From positions 3,106,976-3,170,975 of the forward strand of contig OX387187.1 in assembly GCA_947561395.2 (NCBI GenBank): 64,000 nucleotides of DNA. The letters run 5' to 3'. The notes beneath the pieces were generated by a model. It did not search any database, had not been told where the DNA came from, and saw only the letters and a program-made list of their open reading frames with translations. Below, one piece after another: positions 44,897 through 56,112 of the stretch; position 1 is the first letter of the stretch, and every line of letters starts with the position of its first letter. The stretch comes from Buxus sempervirens. Its lineage: Eukaryota > Streptophyta > Magnoliopsida > Buxales > Buxaceae. Made by a program: the position numbers and the translations under genes.

Positions 44897-47765
44897 CTAT
44901 GCAGGTCCGCCCCTACGGCCACGGCCTCGTCCTCTACCCCGACCACGGCCTGAAGATCGCCTGTGCTCAAAGACATGCCGCACAATATTGCGGGCAGTGC
45001 TACGAGTCATCCTGCTCAAAACAGACTGAATATCATACCACATATATAAAGGCACAAGGCCAACAGTGGGATGATCAGGAGGGACGTACCCTGAAGTATC
45101 TACATATCCCGTAGACTCGGGATCAGAATCAGTACGGGAAGAATCCGCAGAAGGATCAGCAGCAGCAGGCATCTCCTCTACAGCCTCCATAGCAGGACCA
45201 GCAGGAGCAGATGTCCCAGGAACATCAGCATCAGGACCAGGCACTACAGCATCAGCTGTAGCCTCCCCCATCACCACGGCCTCCACAGCAGGCTCTACCA
45301 CAGCGGCGTCCATAGCCGAATCCATATCTACATCAACAGATGCATTAGGAGCAGTCTCAGCGACTGGGGCAGACTCTGGCACATCCTCAGCAGCAGGTGC
45401 AATATCAGCCTCGATCTCAGGCTCTGCTGCAGGTGCCTCTACCGGACTGGGAGAAGTCACGAACTCCACCCGTGCCACAGAAAATACCTCATCCCGAAGA
45501 TGCATGGGCATAGGTGAAGCCGGTGAAGAAGGGCCAGCTGTGTCCTCCTGAAACTAAGAGAAGAAATTTCAGTCAGAACCAGATAAACAATTATAATAGC
45601 AGGAATGGAAATAAAGGAAGAAAATAACCTGAGTGTAAGATGGACCCGCCTGGTCCTGTGCATCAGATGGACCCTCCTGGCCCTGTGCTTTGGCTAGCTG
45701 CCCCCGGAGGTCTGAAATGGTAATATAGAGGGCATCCCGCTCGGCGATCGCAGCATCTCGCTGGCGCTCTATATCAGCATATCGAGACCGGATCTCTGCC
45801 AACTGAGCCTCCTGAAATAGAAAAGAAAGGGTCAGAAAATGTCAAGAACAAATGAAAATAGAAAGGTGAAAAGGAAGAAGGCATACCGTAGTGTCATAAG
45901 CCCTAATCACTACCCCTCCAATCTCAGTGACTCCGCCACGGACAGGCATAGGTGGCATGAGACACCCAACTGAAGCTCGCCTGAACCAGGCATCATAGTC
46001 ACCCTCCTCCAATAATGTCTCTGCCTCAGTCCAATCCAGGAACTGGGCAGGATCAATAGGCATAGGAGGATAGGAAGGAGTAGTATCTGGCGGGATGACA
46101 GGAATCCGCGGCTCTTCTACATGCTGAAAGAAGAAGCACTCGCCGCAGTACCAGATGCTGCCCATCTGACCAATAAAGAACTGGTATCTCTGTCGTCTCT
46201 GGTCAGGGACAAATGCATCATCTCTGGCTGCATGCAGGGCCAGCACCTCATGAATGTCCTCCATCCTGGGGACAAATAGCTGAAAAACAAAGTGGGATAT
46301 TAGATATATGATTCAGAAAGAAAAGAAAAGAAGAAAGAAGAGGAATTAAAGTAGATTACCTCAGACCGATACAGCCTGGCCAAGTGGGCCCAGGCGGACC
46401 TAGGACGACTCTTTTCAGAGTCGTGCTCTACATGACACCATCTACGTGCCATGGGATACGTCTCCTCAGACACCGTAGGGGTAGGGCGGAAATAGGGTAT
46501 ATAAACCCTAGCAAAAAACTGCAGAAAGAAGAAAGAAAGTTAGAAGAATAAAAAAAAAAAAAGAGAGAGAAAGAAAGAGAAGAAAAAGAAAATGGTTCAC
46601 CTGCAGGAAGGGCCAGAAGAATCTGCACCCAACTCCAGCTCCTCTAGAAGTAGAGAGACCGCTCACCGATTGGCGCAGACCAGCCAAAATAGTACCAAAA
46701 ATGAGCGGGCCCCAGGCGTACCTCCTCGCTCGATGCAGATCTCCCAATAAGCTCAGAAAATAAGGACTAACCGAAGTCGTGTCCTCTGGGAAGAAGCAAG
46801 ATCCTATCATGTACAGAAAAAGGAATCGAAAGGCAAATGGGAAAACATGATCACCGGAGGCAAGCTGGCCAAACTGCCTCACCCTGAAGGTCTCTCTCAA
46901 CCATGTCAGAGACAATCTCGCCCTCCCTCTATCCCATGCCTCAGGAGGTAGCACGATGTATCCAAGATAAGCAGCGACCTCATCAGTCTCCGGCATCACC
47001 ATTTCAAGAATAATGTCACCGGTCATCCTAATCCTGGTGATAAGGGTGAAGTCAGAAGGCCGGATCCCGATCTCAATATCTGGGAAATGGAAGCTCAATG
47101 TCTCAGGGAAAAACCTCTCCAGCAGTGCAGCAATGAGGGCCCGATCCATGCGCACGTCCGGAATGGTAATAAACCTGCCAAATCCATATAAGCCTAACTC
47201 CCGACGGTAGGCCGAACTGCAGGCTCCCAAGAATCTAATAAAACTGGCCCAGCTCCCTTTATAGTGGGACATAGGATACTCCAAAGGGATGTCCGCCCTA
47301 ATACACACTGAGGGATGAGTCCTCAAGCCATGCAAAAGATCGGTATCCCTAATCTGGGCAGCCACCTCCTCAGGAATCTCAACCCTGGTCCTGGCCTCAT
47401 CTCTGCCACGGCCCCCTCTGCGGCCTCCTCTACGGCCCTCATCATGGCCTCCATCTCTGCCTCCAGCTCGACGCCTACTACAGCTCCTATCTCTGCCCGA
47501 AGCCTCAACAACCGGCTAAGGAAACAAATTGAAAGAAGGAAAGAATCAGGAGGATGTATTTTGGGAAAGGATATGAAATTTCATAAAGGTTAGAGTATAC
47601 CTCTGGGGTCGCCTCACGCGAATCCCCAGAAGGGAGATCAGGGACATCAGAATCCGAATCCCTCTCGGCCCTCGAAGATGAGGCCACATCAGCAGGATCT
47701 CGCCTAACCCTCGAGGAGGAAGGCTCATCTGCAGGATCCCTGGAAGCTGATCGAAGACGGGCCAT
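44897..47765 (-). CDS. Antisense gene 2 of Y: six-exon plant-mobile-domain-like protein
   Basis: Exons (minus): 47765-47601, 47515-46601, 46518-46360, 46279-45887, 45811-45629, 45553-44897. Every intron is GT...AG with a T-rich acceptor, every coding exon is a multiple of three, and the join is one open frame of 823 codons. The acceptor of the last exon could instead be at 45547. Domains: Arg/Ser-rich N-terminus; RG-rich box (exon 2 start, about residues 68-95); PMD-like core (about 100-330) with ALLERFFPETLSFHFPD and FGTILAGLRQS; coiled coil (exon 5); Glu/Ala/Pro-rich acidic tail; C-terminal RG repeats (GRGRGRGRGRGRRGG). Plant PMD proteins such as MAIL1/MAIN act in silencing and genome stability; a role for this protein is inferred. 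It is better preserved than the sense gag-pol. Confidence 0.85.
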
Positions 47766-48727
47766 CTACGGAAAAAGGAAAAAATGGAGAATGGAAGAAA
47801 ATGCTTCAGAAACTCCCAATCAAATCAGAAGTCAACTAAAAGAGTTTAAAAAAAAAATTTCGGAGAAATTTTATTGTGATACTTACTTGTCTCAACCAAG
47901 AAAATATATGAACATTATATATAGGAAGCTTAGGCTTCTTGTATATACATGAATATGTTAAGAATTGATTCTAATTTTCTCTTTTGCATTTTTGTCTCAG
48001 GACGGAAATTCAAGCCTATTTGTGTAGTGGTTGTGGTAACAGAAGTACTCATCAAGTTTAGGCTTATTGGAAGGAAGATCGGTTTAATTGGGAGTGAAAA
48101 TCATTAGCCTAACAGCCCCTACAGTGTAAATCCAAGCAAGTCAAAATCAACTTTTTAAGTTGCATAGATAGACAATCACCTAGCATCCCATGATCAAAGC
48201 AAAGTTTCAAGAAGACCTAAAGCAACAGTCCGGAAGCAGGAAGTGAACATACAAAAGTCTGCTATGAAAATATGCATTGGCAGTAAATCAGGATCATGAA
48301 AGTATCAAAACATGCCGAGCATGATTACTCTAGATCAGCAAGGCAGCACAGCAGTTCAATAACTGAGAAAATTGAGCATGGGTCAAACATGAATCCAGAA
48401 GCATTACATTCTCAAAGGTGTCATTGGCAAGGAAAATTGGCAGCCTATAATCATGAACAAGCCAACATTTGAGGGATTTTTAACCATTCAAGTACTAACA
48501 ATCTAGTGAATTCATTCAGAAAATTGCAATCACATTCAGACAGGAATTGACAGCACAAGAGATTGGTTCATGAGGCACAAATCATCCAATTTCAGATTTT
48601 TGGATAAGATGTTAATGGGGGAACTCTGTAAACCGAGCAAAACAATCAAAATCATATAGTTGCATTCGTTCAATCATGGATTTGGGACATGGTTAATATG
48701 AAAACTGAAAACAAAGGGCGAGCATAC
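47766..48727 (-). other. 5' leader intron of antisense gene 2
   Basis: Donor CAG|GTATGC at 48728/48727 and acceptor TTTTCCGTAG at 47766, which touches the ATG (47765). It would be 962 bases. The upstream exon (from about 49030 to 48728, minus) is untranslated and rich in CT on the coding strand. ORFs on the plus strand at 48753-49072 lie in this leader and look spurious. The gag gene has a similar leader-intron layout. Confidence 0.55.
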
Positions 48728-49037
48728 CTGTTTCAGTCGAAGGAGGAAAAGCTTGCAAAAGAAATCAGAAGTTGGACTTACAAAGAACAAAGAAGATTCT
48801 CAATCGCAACAGGAAACAGGTCTTCGCCAGAAAACAGAAGACGCCGGAGAAAATGAAGGTCACCGGAATGAACAGTGGTCGTCGGAAGGAGAGAGTCGCC
48901 GGAGAGCAACAGGAGTCGTCGGAGATTGGAAGAAGAAGAAGAAGACCGCAGAGAAGACTACGGTCGCATGAAGTTAGGGCTTGAATGCGAGCAGAAGAGA
49001 AAAGGTCGCGGTCACGGTCTTAAGAAGGAGAGTAAAA

Positions 49038-49135
49038 TCCGTAAAATCAGTACGGGCATCAGACGCCCGTAAAATCCATACGGTCCCGTTCGCCCGTGAA
49101 CTATCTACGGGTAGCATCTGTCCGTAAGGCAAATA
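49038..49135. promoter_or_regulatory. Dyad cluster upstream of antisense gene 2
   Basis: TACGGGC-N7-GCCCGTA (49051-49071) is perfect; TACGGTC-N6-GCCCGTG (about 49080) and TACGGGT-N7-GTCCGTA (about 49107) follow. They lie upstream of the untranslated leader exon of antisense gene 2. I found no clear TATA box downstream on the minus strand. Confidence 0.65.
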
Positions 49136-49473
49136 CAGGCGAAGCCAAAAATTGCATATTTATTATTTTCTCCACTTTTTTAGGAGATTAATGTCCATAC
49201 CAAGTGTAAGTTTTAAGGATTGCCACCATACTCACTTTTGTTTAAAAATTTTGTCTCAAATCTCATTTCATAGCCACGAGAGCTCAGTGAGAGGAGAGAG
49301 GAGGATTTGGCCCTTAAGCTGAGGGGCTTCTTAACAAATCTTCCACAATCAATTCTTTTTCCAAAAATCATCCATTTAATCCTTGCAAAGTGCAATTGAT
49401 TAGACAAAAATCTTAGAAAGTGCAATTGGTGGATCTTTTTGCTCTCTGCTTGTAATTGGTTCCAATTACCAAC

Positions 49474-49487
49474 AAATAGGGGGCAGC
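49474..49487 (+). other. Polypurine tract of Y
   Basis: 'aaatagggggcagc' directly precedes TGTAGACACC of the 3' LTR. It has the same position and core as in Z (18764-18779). Confidence 0.75.
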
Positions 49488-51299
49488 TGTAGACACCCCA
49501 AATTGCATTACAGAATGAGAAAGTAATAAAAACATGTAATTAGAGCTTAAAACAGGTCAAAAATGCATAAAAATTGAATAAGCAGACTTTGCTCGTATTT
49601 CCTTCACGGGCCGGTCACGCCAGAGATCACTCTATGGTCAAGCACGCCCGTAGTGAAAATACGGTCACCATTGGACCGTAATGCATTTACGGTCACTAAA
49701 GACTCGTGCGAGTTTTATCCTTCTCTCGATTTCCGAGCTTTATCTTTAGTCCAATATATCTCTAAATGAGCGAATTAAGTATTTTATTCGCTGAAGTCAC
49801 CTTGGTTGGTTATGGATGGGCATTATCTTGTATTTAACTCAAACTGAAACTCTATCTTGCCAAACCCTGGACCAACCATGCCCCTGTGCTTGCCTATAAA
49901 TAGAGGTGAGATTCTCAAGCTGAGGGCCACGAAAATTTGAAGACTCAAGAGCTCCAAGAGAAGAAAGGAATCCCTGTTGCTCTGCCTGCTCAATCCAGGT
50001 AAGTCCCTTTTCCCTTTTATTTTCTGTCTTCAATTCTAGATGTAATAGGATCATCTCTATTGTTGTAGAATAAGGCCATATTTTGTATCTAGTATTCCTA
50101 AACTTGTCTCCAAGTACCTCAAGAGTCTCTCTAGCCGTAAAACGTGAAGAGAGAGCTAGGGGAAAAGAGAATAGGTGGATCCCTAGAATAGAACCCCATA
50201 TCTGTTTTTCTCCTTTTTTCTAGAATAAAGCCTGTGATTGTGTTTGTGTAACCAAACCTATCTCCAAGTACCTCAAGAATCATCTCTAGCCGTAAAACGT
50301 GAAGAGAGAGCTAGGGGAAAAGAGAACAGGTGGATCCGTAGGGTAGACCCCCATGTGCTCTAATCTGTGAGATGTGGCTGCTTTAAATATCTTGATCATG
50401 TTTTAATGCTTTTTATGATATATCTGAATGAATAACATGAATCCATGATGTTTATAGCGTGAGATCCCCACTTTTTTATAAAATTTGGATTTTTGCCACT
50501 TTTGCACCTACAGCACTGTTTTCGTGATTTTTGTGATTTTAGGCTAAGATCTTGGATTTATCATGATCAATATGGTAGATCTGAATCCAGAAGCCTGAAA
50601 GTAAATTCTAGGGTTTCATGATGTGGTTTTTGAGTCGTTTTTCATTATTGAGAGAAGACCCTACGGTCTAAATCCTCCCCTTTTGATGTTCTTCATCAAC
50701 GTGGGTATTTTTGGTTTTGATTTTCAGATTTAATGTGAAATATGGGCTATATCTATGTCCTGGACTATTCAAGTTCAATTTTGAAATATTTTATAAAAAT
50801 CATATTTTTCTAGATTTCTAGAATTTGACTTGAAGCCAGATTTTTGGATTTTTCACTTTAAATTGATTTTACTTGATTTTATCTCAATTTTATTTTTGAT
50901 CATGAAACCCTAGGAATGGTATGATCATATTTGAAAGTTCTGGATCAATCAGACTATTTATATGAAAAAACCATACAATTTTGTCTTTTTTGTGATTTTT
51001 CTTGATTTTTATAGCAAGCTTTTTCCTTTAATTTAACATGAACAATGCCTGGGAACCACCTTGTGTGGATGAATAGGGGTGCCTAACACCTTCCCCTATT
51101 CATAACCTAATCCCCTTACCCATCTCTGGTTGTTTTTTTAGGAGGGTTATTTTTACCCTAAAATTGCCTTTTGCGCTTATTTAATATTTTGGTGTCCATT
51201 CACACTTAATTGAATGGTGGCGACTCTTTGTTTTATTTAATCCCGTGTGATGATTGAGAGGAAGTCAATTGAAAAATTGATTTTTTACCATGTCTCACA
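49488..51299 (+). repeat. 3' LTR of Y
   Basis: 1812 bp, almost identical to 29936-31750. Most differences are C/T or G/A transitions. It has the dyad cluster (49591-49697), TATA box (49895-49902) and splice donor (about 50000) of the 5' copy. Confidence 0.95.
49591..49697. promoter_or_regulatory. Dyad cluster in Y 3' LTR U3
   Basis: Copy of the 5' LTR cluster. TACGGTC-N7-GACCGTA is kept (about 49661-49681), while other half-sites have changed (GCCCGT to GCTCGT, GCGCCCGT to ACGCCCGT). Confidence 0.6.
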
Positions 51300-53373
51300 A
51301 GGTTAAGGATAGTTCTTGGTGGAGTGACAAAGTGCTGTCCATCATCATCCAAGGATCATTACTTGTTTAAAGAAAAGAATATAATATAAGGGTAAGCTCA
51401 TTTGTTGTATTTTATCTTATATAAGTCAAAATAACATCTTTTTAATGATATAGAGTTTCCTTTCTTTGAGATTTATCTCGTCTTGTATTTTCTAACTACC
51501 TTGTTGTTCTTTGGCATGCCATGGGAGTCCCCATGGTAAGGGGGACTCCCTAGGCGAAGGATGGAAGGAGGAGAGTCCCTTTCATTATGTAAAGTGTCTA
51601 GTTCAAATGTGATCTTCACACTTTTCCTCATGAGACCATTTTAAGAGGGGTTTGTCCTCTTTAAAACTCCTTTGTACCCCTAACATTCTCTAACCCCCTT
51701 TCCTTTCAAGTAGGATAAGTTACTTATTGTTCTTGTTCGTTTTTCTTGCATATTTCTTTTTCATATCTATCACTATATGTAGAAACATGCCATTTTAGTC
51801 TAATCATGCATTTACATTGTTTAGCATGACATAGCTTCTTCTTTTTTATGAGAACAACATTATATACACACACATAAATGATATTTTCAAAATGGGAATG
51901 AGTCTTCCTTTGATTATTCATCTTTTGTCTTAAGGAAATAGTAATAGGTATCATCTCACCTAGAATGTCTTTATTAGTGGTTTGTCCACATGATCATTTC
52001 ATTCATACACTATTTTCACATACTTCTTCAAGCCATTCTTATACATGCATCATTATTAGCATCTCCATGTGTTGATCTATAGATAATATGAATGGGTGCT
52101 TGGTAAGGTGGTCGAATGGTGTGGTATGAAAAGCCTAAAGTCCTTGTTCCAAGACCCAAGAAGGTGATTAAAAATAAGAATCCCTTTATTTTTGAAAAGC
52201 CCCATGAAAAGAAGCTTGTTTCAACCAAAAAATGTCATCTACATCATTGTGAGTTTACTCTGGAACTCACAGTAAGTCACGGACGACCCAAGGAAACCGG
52301 CGAATGCATCCCCATCGGAATTTTGACCCATAAATCCCATATTTCAACCCGGATTAACTTGGTTTAACCTGTTTTGATTAATTTAAACCGATTGGGCTTT
52401 TGGGTCAACCCAAGCCCTGATTTGGGGATCTGGGTCCTATTACACCCAATCTGACCCACTTCATTTAAGGATAGAGAAGATAAAATCAATTAAAATAAAT
52501 GGGACTTATACTTTTGATGGTCCCCACCAGACCAAATGAGATACATGCTGGATTAGGAATAAGGGTGAAACTAAGTTGACTTGAACCAAGGAGACCCATG
52601 GGACCCGTCAAATTGACGGGGCGGGCTAGGGTGTCTTCAGACTTCCCTAGACATAACCAAGAACTTGCCCAGATCTCTAATAAGCCGCAGACCAGAATAA
52701 TTAGGCCTGGATAGGTGTCCCTTTGTGTTTGCCTGCACCTCTCAGGCAGTGGCGACTCCAAATAATCCCGAGGCACGCATCATTTTGTATGCACCTTGCG
52801 TCTGGCCGAAATAGGGTGCGCACACATGGGATATAAAATAATATGGTTTATACCCTAGAAAAATACGTTTTAGTATTTGTGATGGTATTCGTCTGTTTGG
52901 GGTATTCGACGGCTGAAAGGGAAAAACAAAAGGGAGAGAAAGACCGAATAAGAAGAAAAGAAGAAGGAACATCTGTCTTGGGTTCTTCATTGCCTTAAGA
53001 GTGTTATTCTGTGTTTGAGAAGAGAAAAAGGCTTTCTATTCAGAGGAAGAAGCATAACTCGCACAAGCAGGTAGGGAGCACTGTTTTATCGAGCGTTTTA
53101 TGTTCTCGTACATGTTTAATCTCTATTGCATGTCTTAGTGTTGTATATACATGTATTTATCTTGATATCAATCTTATAATTATGTTAGAATCATCTTGAA
53201 CATGAAAAATCGGATTTTTAAACATTGTATGTTCGTTTTTGGGAGACCACCAAGCTTACTGTGCTCAGCAATCCTCGGCACTCCCAGGCGCTCGTTGAAA
53301 AATTGAGACCGCCCGAGACCACTACCATGCTTATCGTCGATGATCGATTTTGAACTACCGTTGACCCTAAACC

Positions 53374-54114
53374 TGTAACGCCCCAGACCCATAACCAGTA
53401 AGATATTGTCCGCTCTGGGCCCACGGGCCCTCACGGATTTGTTCTCAAGGATAACACGAGAAAACTTCCCATGGGTCACCCATTCTAGCAGTGCTCCCAC
53501 CTGAGCACGCTTAACTTTAGGGTTCCCAGGGGATTTAGTCCTGTGTTGCTCCTTAAAAGGCCTCTTGCTAATTTGGGGGTCTTAAGACTACGTATAGCAT
53601 CCCCGAGCGTTGTGGGATCCCAATCATATGCACATCCTCGTCTGGTAGCTCGCCCAATGAGATTACCCATTCACCCGCCCACTCAGACAGGCAGAATGTC
53701 ACATACTCCCCTCCATGGGACAACGCGTCCTCGCGTTGGACCGAACCCCCACACCTTCCGGTCGGGGCAGTCTCTGATACCATTTGTAATGCCCCAGACC
53801 CATAACCAGCAAGATATTATCCGCTCTGGGCCCACAAGGCCTCACGGATTTGTTCTCAAGGATAACACGATAAAACTTCCCAGGGGTCACCCATCCTAGC
53901 AGTGCTCCCACCCGAGCACACTTAATTTTAGGGTTCCCAGGGGATTTAGTCCCGTGTTGCTCCTTAAAAGACATCTTGCTAATTCGGGGGTATTAAGACT
54001 ACTTATAGCATCCCCGAGCGTTGTGGGATCCCAACCATATGCACATCGTCGCCTGGTAGCTCGCCCAGTGAGATTACCCAATCACCCGCCCACTCAGACA
54101 GCCAGGATGTCACA
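53374..54114 (-). mobile_element. Cassandra-type TRIM with 5S-rRNA-like LTRs
   Basis: 741 bp: LTRs 53374-53703 and 53785-54114 (330 bp each) around an 81-base interior. On the minus strand the interior starts with TGGTATCAGAGAC (initiator-tRNA-Met PBS) and ends GGAGGGGAGTA (polypurine tract). No coding capacity. The LTRs carry a 5S-rRNA-like segment. TSDs AAACC (53369) and AGACC (54115) differ at one base. It interrupts LTR B of element C. Cassandra is a known non-autonomous plant family mobilised in trans. Overlapping ORFs on both strands are not genes. Confidence 0.9.
53455..53530 (-). other. 5S-rRNA-like segment in Cassandra LTR (left copy)
   Basis: On the minus strand 'gttaagcgtgctcagg' (53500-53515) followed by 'gggtgacccatgggaag' (53465-53481) matches the 5S rRNA internal promoter region (GTTAAGCGTGCTTGGG ... 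GGGTGACCTCCTGGGAAG). The right LTR has the same segment at about 53875-53940. It is a derived copy, not a functional rRNA gene. Confidence 0.85.
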
Positions 54115-54949
54115 AGACCACCCAGGCGATCCTGAGCGATCCTGAGCGCTCTAACCAGAAAATGCAATTTTTCATATATTAAATCCCTGATTCAATTCTG
54201 AGCTATTTTTAATCAATTATAATCAATAATTAAGAAGTTTTAAGACAAAAATAAATTATCAAATACCCTGTTTTGGCAGAAATATAAATAGGAAATTATT
54301 TTAGGTAATTAGTCGCCTAAACTTGATCTTAAATAAGAAATTCTAAGTAATGCAGATAAACCTCTATAAATATGAGTAATTAATTAAGAGACATTGAATT
54401 ATATATCAGTAACCAGATTTCTACAAATAGGGACTTTATATCCAAAACTCAACCCAATTGAACTACCTTAAAGACATTGGAGAAAGAACCCTATTTACCT
54501 TTAGGCCTCATTAGTTAATTGAATTGTTCTACTCTAAGTTTCTCTACAAAAATAACACATACTTTATTATATTATGTCCCAACCCCTAAATTTTACCTGA
54601 ATTACTTTATAAATAGCAAGAACCATATTATCCCTAAACGTAAGTAAATAGCAAATATCTTATTACCCCTAAACTTCACCTCTAAATTACTTTATAACTT
54701 TACATAACCTCGAAGATACTTCAATTAACCCCGCTAGTACCTCTAATCACTCGAGTCATCTAATACATTGATTATCCCATAATTAGACCCAATTATTGTG
54801 ACTACAGACTAATGAACTAATCGTTGAATAAGGTTTGAATTATAAACTGATTGGGTTCAAGTTGTTATGAATACTCAAAATATAATTTGGACTATGTATT
54901 AGATGCCATGATAGCTATAAGAGATTCGTACCATCTACGGATGAGATTT

Positions 54950-55330
54950 GATACCTCTTGCGGGAGAAATGAGACCTCCTGTTGGGGGAGATGTAATCCG
55001 GTATGGATTGCATCCCACAGGAGAGATATGTGACCTCTTGCGGGAGAGATGAGACCTCCTGTTGGGGGAGATGTAATCCGGGATGGATTGAATCCCACAG
55101 GGGAGATATGTGACTACCTGCGGGTGAGATGAGACTTCCTGTTGGGGGAGATGTAATCCGGTTGGGATTGCATCCCACAGAAGAGATATATGACCACCTG
55201 CGGGTGAGATGAGACCTTTTGTGGGGGAGATGTAATCGCGATGTGATTGCATCCCACAAGGGAGATATATGTGATTACCACCTGTGGGTGAGATGTGATG
55301 ACTCCTGCGGGAGAGACCTCATGTAAGGTG
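54950..55330 (+). repeat. About 82-bp tandem repeats in LTR B
   Basis: Four units equivalent to those in LTR A. Sense and antisense ORFs here only reflect the repeat. Confidence 0.8.
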
Positions 55331-56112
55331 GATGTGATTACTACATGATTGCATCCTATATGGGAGAATGTTGATATTAGATTGTGAGGTTCACTATTAA
55401 TTATGATTGACATGATTTACATTTAAATAAGAAGAGTTTAATTAAACGGTTTAACTGTGACTGGATTTGAATGACTCTAAATTAGAATATAAATCAGCCC
55501 TAAATAAAATATAGAATTATTTTTTGGAAACCCTTTTTGATGTGGTTTATATTACATTGCCCTGCTAATTGAAAAGAAGTTTACATAATAAACTCTCTTT
55601 ATTTCAAGCACTAAAGAAATGTTAGTTTCGTATGGTGCATGAATGATTACCCGATTGTTTTATCGTGCATGAATGATTACTTTTATATATAAATTGTTTC
55701 TAGCATGCATGTGTTACCTATTGAGATATTCGTATCTCACCCCTACTTTATATTCTATTTTTCAGGTCATTTCGGAGAGGACGCCACGGGTTAGACTATA
55801 ATGGGTTGAAGTCTAGAAAATCCTGAAGACAAGTGTAGGACCTTTTATATAGTTGTATTTGTTTTATTGGGATCTTAATAGTAGATGATCTAGAAGGATT
55901 TATGAGTTAGTCAAATTTGTAGCTGCTTTTCATTTGATTAATTGATGTAATAGGGAGGTTCAGTTTCTAATAAATGATTTAAGCTTCCTAGCACTCTGAT
56001 AAATATTAGTTCTTTATTTCCTTATATTTGAACTAATTGTAATGTACAACAAGTTAATGCCTTGATCCGAGTCAAAATGAGAAAAAAAATGACTCGAATT
56101 CGGGACGTTACA

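Larger units (their letters stand above)
29936..51299 (+). mobile_element. Complete Tat-lineage Ty3/gypsy retrotransposon Y with antisense genes
   Basis: 21.4 kb flanked by perfect TSDs AGGTT (29931-29935, 51300-51304). Order: 5' LTR, tRNA-Arg PBS, long leader with dyads and hairpin minisatellite, gag, protease with G-patch, RT, RNase H, archaeal-type RNase H, integrase, two antisense genes, polypurine tract, 3' LTR. The two LTRs differ at roughly 15-20 positions plus a few indels, so the insertion is young. Tat features are the double RNase H, G-patch, lack of a chromodomain and antisense extra ORFs. Gag-pol is disrupted. Confidence 0.95.
28891..52824 (+). mobile_element. Solo LTR X, TSD CATGG, split by element Y
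   Basis: It starts TGTAGACACCTCATTTTTGC and ends GTGCGCACA, flanked by CATGG (28886-28890 and 52825-52829). Left part 28891-29935 and right part 51305-52824 give about 2.57 kb. It is the same family as V. The left part carries 'atcggagtcc' repeats at a period of about 150 bases, a possible TATA ('actataaaaggcccc', about 29751) and a pyrimidine-rich leader. I find no internal genes, so it is a solo LTR. Confidence 0.85.
21752..56112 (+). mobile_element. Non-autonomous LTR element C (carries S, X, Y and Cassandra)
   Basis: The left LTR A (21752-24923) and right LTR B (28373-56112, interrupted) are similar. The interior (24924-28372) is only about 1.1 kb once solo LTR S is removed and has no gag or pol. 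The PBS resembles the initiator-tRNA-Met site. The sequence before LTR B (TTTCGAGGACGAAATTT, then a G-rich tract) is typical of the 3' end of plant chromoviruses of the Tekay/Del type, so C may be a deletion derivative of one. Flanks AAGGC (21747) and GAGTC (56113) match at three of five positions. Confidence 0.7.
28373..56112 (+). repeat. LTR B of element C, split by X/Y and Cassandra
   Basis: The pieces are 28373-28890, 52830-53373 and 54120-56112, which align in order with LTR A (for example 'gggatataaaaraatatgg' at 22260 continues at 52829). It ends GGGACGTTACA. It has the 82-bp repeats (54950-55330) and the tetraloop hairpin (55722-55739). Confidence 0.85.

Noticed and set aside
48753-49072. 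Plus-strand basic ORFs rich in K/R/E
   Set aside because: They overlap the CT-rich untranslated leader exon of antisense gene 2 and occur in three frames.
53455-53530. A functional 5S rRNA gene
   Set aside because: Only the internal-promoter part is similar, it is part of both LTRs, and many 5S positions differ.
53543-53899. 118-codon ORF in Cassandra
   Set aside because: It spans an LTR, the interior and part of the second LTR. Cassandra is non-coding.
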